A stretch of DNA of 64,000 nucleotides from contig JAWZYV010012385.1 of assembly GCA_038373885.1 (NCBI GenBank), positions 62,001 to 126,000 of the forward strand, in the 5' to 3' direction. Below the pieces are notes generated by a model, which saw only the letters and a program-made list of their open reading frames with translations, made no database searches and was not told the origin of the DNA. The translations under genes were made by a program, and so were the position numbers. Below, piece after piece: positions 57,239-64,000 of the stretch. The stretch is from Cheiracanthium punctorium (lineage: Eukaryota; Arthropoda; Arachnida; Araneae; Cheiracanthiidae). The first letter of the stretch is position 1, and each line of letters opens with the position of its first letter.

Positions 57239-60200
57239 AATGTAATAGAATTAGACTCATTTTATGCCAAATTAACAGTTATATGCAATAAATAACTCAA
57301 AGTGTGTTACACAAAGTTGACAATTTTCAAATAGTAAGTTCGCTTAGACAACAGGAATTTAGAATTAGCGATTATTCGTCTTTCCAAAACAGAATAACTA
57401 ATTGTAACTTATTTTAAAAACGCCATCTTGGCATTAGGTACGATCCGGCAAAATGTATATTTCCAAGCACGGTTAATCTGAACCGCGAGTACCAAAATGT
57501 TAGAACCCAGTATCTTGAAAGTGAAGAATAATTAAAATGCAGGTTATTTTAAAGCCGGTTCGGTCCAGTTGGAGTATTTGCTACCAGTAGAAATATTTGG
57601 TGGCGTTCATTATGCCATTATAGCAGTAATAGTACACTTTGGATATTTGCCAGTGCTTCGACATGATATAATTCGTGGTGCTAAATACGTCCATGGATTA
57701 TGTATATGGAAATATGGATAACGGTTTTCCGAGAACCTTACATGAGCATTAATTATAGGTTATGAGCATATGTAAATTGCCAAATAATGAAAAGTCGCCA
57801 TTGGACGCAAACTAGCCTAACTGTTCCGCAGTTTTTATCAAAGAAAACATATGAAGTACTGTTTTCTTTGGAGCTAATTATTAACTATACATATACGCAA
57901 GTCGCCAAATTATGAAAATTGCCATAATTGGCTAATACGCAAGGTGTTCCATGGGTTTAACATAATTTAAAATAGTGCGAAGTTTAAATTTTTATGTTCC
58001 AAGGAACATGCAAGAACCAAGCAATGTGTAGCTCGGTAACATTCTATCTGATGCAACCTTTGGGTTTTGTTTGTTGAAATTGTGCCATTTTTACGAATAA
58101 GCCTTATTTGGGCCGGATGCCTCATACGAAAAATGAGCGTAGCGAGTCTAGGTGCCTTGGCCCCCTAGTGTACGTAAAATTTTCATACTTCCTTTTGAAA
58201 AGTGCATTTTTGCGTAAAACTATTTATTAAACGTATATATTAAAAAAATTATTTCGTTCGTCCAGTGTGATATCTTTAAATTTATACTACGGATCTCACA
58301 TTGTGATCACATACGTAAATACCCACAGTTGAACACAAATATCCGATACGTGTAGTGAATACTTGGACAAGAAAATGAAGTGAAATATAAATGTATTTAC
58401 CGCATCTTAAAATGGAAAAAAAAAATGAATGAAACGGGCCTCAATTTCTATGATTTTACGAAATCGTATGATATGTAACCAACAACAATACAAGCAAATC
58501 ATACAAGCAGTGATGTACGGATGTTCGTATATTTTTAAGATGCTTCCTAAACACATTACTAAACTTGTTGTTACTGACAGGTGCATCAGTCACAAAATGT
58601 AACTCTTAATGTTAATTTATCTTTCTTCAAATATCCGTTTTCAATTTAAACAAGCGTTCCGAAAATCCACAAAATAATGAAGATTTTGAAAAATGAAAAT
58701 TCAAATATTTCGTACATCTTAATTAAAATAGCAACCATTGGGATTTTCTATTTGAATTTTCTACTGGGACATCAGCGAATTGGAATTTCGTAATAATAAA
58801 CTGTCTTATGGAAATAATAATGGAATTTTCATGGAAATATCGTTTCGAACTAATTAAATACCGAGTAGCTCAGACGTTATTACTATTGTATTTCATCACA
58901 ATAGATGAAGCGCATCACAATAAGAATAATCGAACACCTTTTTCAGAAATTATTTCGAAATCGTCTGATGACATTCTCAATTTCATATTAAGCAATTACT
59001 GAATTAAACTTGTATGTAAATGGGTAATATTTCTATTGCCTAAGCATTTTAATTATAAACGTAATTGAATCATTTTTTTAAAGTTTAAAGTATTGGAATA
59101 GAAAACATAAATTTAACAGCTGCTTTAAAAGATTCCAATCATTCTTTACCCCTTCACCAAGCATGTGATTATTATCGTTGAAGTATATTTAAACACTGCT
59201 ATATGAAATAGATTGCATACTCATACTGTGCCGTATGGGTGTCTGTTCTAAACATATCTGTATAGTTTATTATCATCATTATATCTTCTCTTCATTCGAT
59301 TGTTTCGATACTGTTACAAAATTGCAATGTTATTTTCCAGCGCAAGTTGTATTGCCTTGTTGCAAGTGCAATGAGATTGCATCCCCTTGACATTGGTGAC
59401 AAACTTGGCGAAAATTTAAGGAGTTGGCGACATTGGCGATGAAAAGAAAGTTTTTGAAACTGATGGTTTTGGTTCTATCTCAGTTAGGAGAGCACTTTCT
59501 AGAAAAGCCTACAGAATTATGCCATATTTTACTTGACGTCACATCCGGTAGGAAATAAAGACATCCCTCTCACTATGAGTCAGTGTGTGGTAGACTATGA
59601 AGCGATACGTTTAGTTTGCGATTTTGTTATAGCTGTATTAGTTAATGTTTTGCCTTGGCCTGTGTTCTAAAAATGTATTTTTGTGAGGTATTAGCGCTCA
59701 TACCGCACATTATACGCTTAGTCGAATAATGTGCAATTTTCGAACTTACAAGCTTGATAGACTTTTTTGGCTTACACTCTCTATTGTATTCGGTAACAAT
59801 ATAGATCTGTGTAGTGAGTACTTTCACAATTTTTTTCACAGTACATCCGTCTGCTACTTCTAGAAAAAAAAAGCCTGGCAGCACCTTATGAAAAACATGG
59901 CAAATAATAAAAAATCCCTGTACATTGTAAATATGCATTTAGATGCGCGAATATGTATTTCGTTTAAAATGCAAATTATATGAAAGTAAGAAAAATAATG
60001 CTTGTTGATAGATTACAATATGAAATTCTATGAACTCTAAGTACATGAATTACCTGCTCCCAATAAGATATTTTTATAAGAAAAATTATCTTTGGAGATT
60101 CTCTTCTGTGTACAACTGTTAAATACCAACACAGTCTTAAAATACATCGATTTCTATGCTAGAAAAGACTACGATGTACACGTCCAATGACTCACTTGTA

Positions 60201-60426
60201 CGTGAGAAAAATTAAAGCACATACTTTTGAGCATTGTAATATTTATTAGCAATTTCATTAAATTTGAAATGTACAAACAATTTTAACACCTATTCAGCTA
60301 TTTTTGAGTCTGCATTTATTAACTAATTTCGGCCATTTTTTAGCTGATTTCATAATCGAAAGTCACACTTCGTGGAAATTTTTTTGAACTAAACCTTTTA
60401 TAAAACGTCTTTGAGTACATCTTGTT
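57239..60426. other. AT-rich spacer
   Basis: No supported gene. 59340-59600 has lower AT content and the phrase 'tggtgacaaacttggcgaaa' reminiscent of LTR-element leader sequences, but nothing more. Frames at 58808-59002 and 59642-59938 lack motifs. Confidence 0.45.
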
Positions 60427-60428
60427 TA

Positions 60429-60468
60429 CAGTCCAGCCCTGACCTAGGCTTTTATTCCTTAAATATTG

Positions 60469-60513
<45 letters not shown>

Positions 60514-61780
60514 GCTCACAAAGTTACGTAAAAAAAAAAAAAGAATCAGAATTTTATGTAATCGATTAAAATTTTCCGGAAATTCACCAATTAGCTCCCA
60601 GCAATCTAATTTTAGACTTTTTCAAATATTAATGGTCGCGAAAATTTTTTAGCATTAATTAATTTTCTTATTAAATAAGAAAATTAATTAATGCTAAAAA
60701 ATTTTCGCGAATAATAAATCTGATCCTCGAATAATAAATCTGATTCGAATCCTCAGATTTATTACCTGAAAGGTCCTCGAATGATAAATATGATTTCCAC
60801 AAAATATTCAGCGATAACAAAATAAAATGATAATTTTTCACTGCCGTATTCCTATCTTTAGAAAAAATTAATTACATTCTTCATGCCGTACAAGTATCGG
60901 AAATTTATTTATCACTTCTGGCATGAACATAAATTGGAGAGTGTGCTAAATAAATCAAGAGCTATTGGGTTAAACCTAAATAACTACCAACTTTATTTCT
61001 TATACTGCCCCCGTACGACAAAATGTCCAATTAGCAAAATGTACCTCATACATTAATTAATTAAGGGATGGACAAAATTTATACCTTTCATCATAAAAAG
61101 CTCATACATCTCAAAATAAATATATGTCGACTTAAACTACTTTTCAATGGCTGTAGAAGAGAAAAAATAATGTATGGAAGATCATATATCAGGAATTGTT
61201 CACCCTCCAAAAAAGTGTATTCGAGTAAGAGATAAATTTAATACATAGGCTTCGTATATTAAAAATTATTTATCATAGAATATGAATTAGGCTATGCATA
61301 AATATGACTTTCCATATTTCTGTGAAGTTGTGCGTTTTTCAAAAACTTATTTATGATTCTCAAATATAAAGTAGGAAATTTATATCTTACTCGAATACAT
61401 TTTTTGGAGGGTGTAGGCAAATTAAGAGAGGAAACAGTGATTGCTGAAATATATAATAATTCGGTTGCTATTGACGTTGTGTATCCTCTTGGCAACTTTA
61501 TTTAAACATATCTTGGAGCTTATTTATCATGAATGGCTGAAGGTTTTTTACCACCTAATAATTATATGGTCACATTTTACTAATTGGAAATAAATATTTT
61601 TGTGCGGGGGCAGCTTCAAAATTTAAATTTTACATTTTTTAATGATTTAATCGACTGAAAATTTTAATCGCTATCATAAAATTCTGTTCCCCATTTTGCG
61701 TAACTTGGTAACTTATTTTTATGTCCATGATCAATAACTAAGCAAAGAAAGCCTCGGTCAATGTTTTTTGGGATACTATG
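60429..61780. mobile_element. Large long-TIR MITE, mariner type, with later insertions
   Basis: TA at 60427-60428 and 61781-61782 flank 1352 bp. The left arm 'gacctaggcttttattcctt' then 'tattgatcat' pairs with the right-hand complement near 61720-61765. A further stretch with 'agaattttatg' and 'cgattaaaattttc' pairs with about 61650-61700. The middle has 'gcccccgtacgac..aatgt' and 'tttcatcataaa', shared with 12871-13608 and 28016-29129. An (AT)n run (about 60472-60511) and the palindrome at 60636-60710 lie in the left arm. Confidence 0.7.
60636..60710. repeat. Perfect palindrome, 37-bp arms, one-base spacer
   Basis: Arms 60636-60672 and 60674-60710 are exact complements with a single base between them. 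Short direct repeats 'ataataaatctgat' follow at 60711-60760. Confidence 0.9.
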
Positions 61781-61782
61781 TA

Positions 61783-63197
61783 TATGTAGGTCTAGAGTAG
61801 TTATTATTTCAAAATATGTGTATTTATCGGTAAAAAGAGATCAGGCATTGTTGACTACCTCAGTTCCTAGTACCACAAAGGAATAAAATGGCACAGTAGC
61901 AGAACAATAATTTACTTTTATTAAAATTTTGCTGATATTTGAAAGTTCCACCACTAGAACGCCAGAAGTTGGTGCGTCCGCTAGAGAAATGGCGACATTG
62001 TCTTCATTTTTCACATCATAACTAGTGTCAAAATATGTATCTAAATCATGTTGATTTAGAGTATGCAATATTTTGATAAATATGGCAGCAACTATTCCGA
62101 AGTTAGGAGGGCCTCAAGAGACTTTTATTTGCGTACGGTAATTTACCTTTCAGAAAAATTTTATTTTACAGCCCTTTTTACAAAATAAATCCTCATTAAA
62201 TAAATTCTATTACTTTATTCCTAACCAAATAATTAATCATATTTAAATGAATTTATTATGATATTAAAAAAGAAGAGTTTCAAAGCATTGTTTGTGGCAT
62301 AAAGTTAGTGTCTTTTATATAACAGAGACTACGCAATTTTATGTTTTAAAGAAATTCAGATATATTCTGTGCCATTTTGATGAATGAAAGCATCCATTTT
62401 CACCTTGATCTAGAATTCAGCATTCCTTAAAGCCGAAAAACCTCTAGCCTAAAGGTGTATTTCCCGTGGATTTCGAAAGCATATCTCATTTATAAAGTAT
62501 GTTTTCACAAGAAACTCTTCAATTCTGTAAAAGAAGTGCAGTTATCGCTTGTAAGTAAAATATATTCCTTTTTTCTGCCTTTACAGTATTTTGAGAATAT
62601 ATCGGTACAGATAAAAAGAAAAGAAGAAACATAGAAGTTAAATCTGCTTACCAGAATCAGCTTGCTTAGGATTTTTTGTTTTTAAATATCCTACTTTAAA
62701 GTATTTGTAAATTTTTTTTCGTGGCACAAAAATTCTATTCCAATTATTAAACATGATTTTTTAACAGCAAATTTGAATCGATTGTAATGCAGATTAAATT
62801 TTTAGATTATCTCAAACTCTTAATAACTGAACTATTTCCATAAAAAAAGTGAAAATAACTTTAAAGAAGTGAACAAAATGATGATCACATTCGAGGTTAA
62901 ACTTACATCGGCAACAAATCCTCGCAGTCTAAATTTGAATTCTCTTTAAGCAATAATAACTTCAATCAACCACTGCCAAAAGATAAAAAAGCAATTCAAA
63001 TTATTTTTTAGCAACCTACTTCTGTTTAAACAAAATTAAAATTCCCAGCCATCCCTACATACGGTCAAATATAAATTATAAGCAATTTCAAATAAACCGA
63101 TAAACTCTAAACACCACTCTTGAATTATTCAAAAATTAAACAAACAAGGTTATCTGCACATGGCTTTGATAATTCTTAGTTTAAAAATAATTAGCAT
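61783..63197. other. AT-rich spacer
   Basis: Nothing identified. The 75-aa minus frame at 61841-62068 has balanced composition (no long Phe/Ile/Lys runs), but no motif, start context or splice signal supports it. Confidence 0.45.
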
Positions 63198-63199
63198 TA

Positions 63200-63862
63200 T
63201 ACCGGGTGCCCCAAAAATTACTGATGGATTTTGAAAATCAATAAAAATAGACGGAATGCGATAGATGTGTATCGTGTGCGGCCTTATGCTTAGGAAATCA
63301 GGGAATTTTATCCCACCAAATTTTAAATTTAGTTAACATTTTCACCTACAGGTGGCGGTAAATACTATGAAGAAATACAAACTGATATGAAAATTTTGCA
63401 TGGACTGTTGCAAAAAACTAAACAATGGCATTTTCAATGTAACCCCCAATTACTGCAACAGCGTGGCGCAGTCTGAGGCAAAAATTTCCAGACATCCGTT
63501 CAAACATGCCACTTGGAATTGTCCCTCATGCAATACAGATGTACTGCTGCAGCTCCGCAATTGTTTCTGGAGTTTGGCGGTATACCAAATCTTTCAGGTA
63601 CCCCCAAAGCAAATACGGTTACACTGAAAATGTCATTGTTTAGTTTTTTGCAACAGTCCTTGCTAAATTTTCACGCCGGTTTTTATTTTTTCAGTTTTCA
63701 GCGCCAACTGTGGGTGAAAAAGTTAACTAAATTTGAAATTTGGTGGGATAAAATTCCCTGATTTCCTAAGCATCAGGCCGCAAACGATACATATCTATCG
63801 CATTCCGTCTTTTTTTTTTATTGATTTTCAAAATTCATAAGTCATTTTTGGGACACCCGGCA
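63200..63862. mobile_element. Long-TIR IS630/Tc1/mariner element, internally deleted
   Basis: 663 bp with arms of about 155 bp that are nearly identical in inverted sense ('ccgggtgccccaaaaatta' left, 'ccgggtgtcccaaaaatga' right, then 'ttttgaaaatcaataaaaa', 'gacggaatgcgatagat'). TA lies at 63198-63199 and 63863-63864. The high arm identity suggests it is younger than the other MITEs here. Confidence 0.85.
63418..63618 (-). pseudogene. C-terminal remnant of the element's transposase
   Basis: The minus strand from 63618 reads P-Y-L-L-W-G-Y-L-K-D-L-V-Y, matching the F-L-W-G-Y-L-K-D-x-V-Y motif near the third acidic residue of an IS630/Tc1-type transposase group. It runs on with P-E-T-I-A-E-L-Q-Q-Y-I, one in-frame stop (near 63525), then a tail ending G-G-Y-I-E-N-A-I-V and a stop at 63418-63420. 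That tail fits the usual 'GGHFEHLL'-like C-terminus. The catalytic core is deleted, which explains the short element. Confidence 0.65.
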
Positions 63863-64000
63863 TAAACAGAAAGAGAAATGATTTTTACAAAAATAAAAGC
63901 CCTGTATTAATAGAAAAAATTAGTACTTAATCATAAACTCTATTCCTACAATAATACTGTAGAAACCTACATTTAGAAATTAGACATAGTGCCTGAAAAA

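Noticed and set aside
59340..59600. Possible LTR-element leader ('gacaaacttggcgaaa')
   Set aside because: No LTR pair, gag or pol sequence is found nearby.
1..64000. CRISPR array, operons or prokaryotic genes
   Set aside because: Tandem arrays here have no short spacers or cas-like genes. Composition, SINEs and LTR elements show eukaryotic DNA.

Overview
The window looks like AT-rich nuclear DNA from an arthropod, most likely a spider. That is inferred from base composition, long intron-like AT-rich spacers, absence of prokaryotic operons, and a dense mix of BEL/Pao, Helitron, hAT, piggyBac and IS630/Tc1/mariner elements with tRNA- and 5S-derived SINEs. No complete host gene can be supported. 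Most of the open frames are short, AT-rich chance frames or remains of transposons. Two short stretches (47981-48157 and about 52970-53282) have the base composition and splice-site context of possible host exons. Neither could be identified.

Layout. 1-5 kb: a degenerate minisatellite split by a 1.9-kb non-autonomous Helitron (1770-3710), plus SINEs. 5.9-10.9 kb: an old BEL/Pao LTR retrotransposon on the minus strand with both LTRs, a tRNA-Tyr-like primer site, gag, and broken protease, RT/RNase H and integrase. It carries a hAT-type MITE in gag and a self-derived hairpin cluster in the protease region. 12.9-16.5 kb: a long-TIR mariner-type MITE, a SINE, and a broken copy of an uncharacterised repetitive arthropod protein family. 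18.3-20.1 kb: two tandem arrays (about 171 bp and 299 bp units). 20.7-24.5 kb: a MITE and relics of a mariner and a Tc1 transposase. 26.5-32.98 kb: a hAT MITE with a clear 8-bp target duplication, a mariner-type MITE split by a piggyBac-type MITE, another long-TIR MITE, a probable solo LTR and a second TTAA element.

33-50 kb: mostly anonymous AT-rich DNA with five same-strand copies of an unidentified block of about 260 bp, a 681-bp tandem duplication, a chain of palindromes, and a second solo LTR in inverted orientation. 44.7-55.5 kb: a Helitron-rich region with two copies of one family as a 2.1-2.3 kb inverted pair, a tandem truncated copy, and a third 3' end followed by an array of about 150-bp units into which a 5S-rRNA-derived SINE has inserted. 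50.5 and 57 kb: two GTCAC-rich repeats with matching terminal motifs in opposite orientation. 60.4-64 kb: two more long-TIR IS630/Tc1/mariner-type elements, one still holding the C-terminal end of its transposase.

The main value of the window is its insertion history. Several events are resolved to the base by target duplications, a paralogous empty site, or restoration of a reading frame. Several perfect hairpins look like template-switch products.
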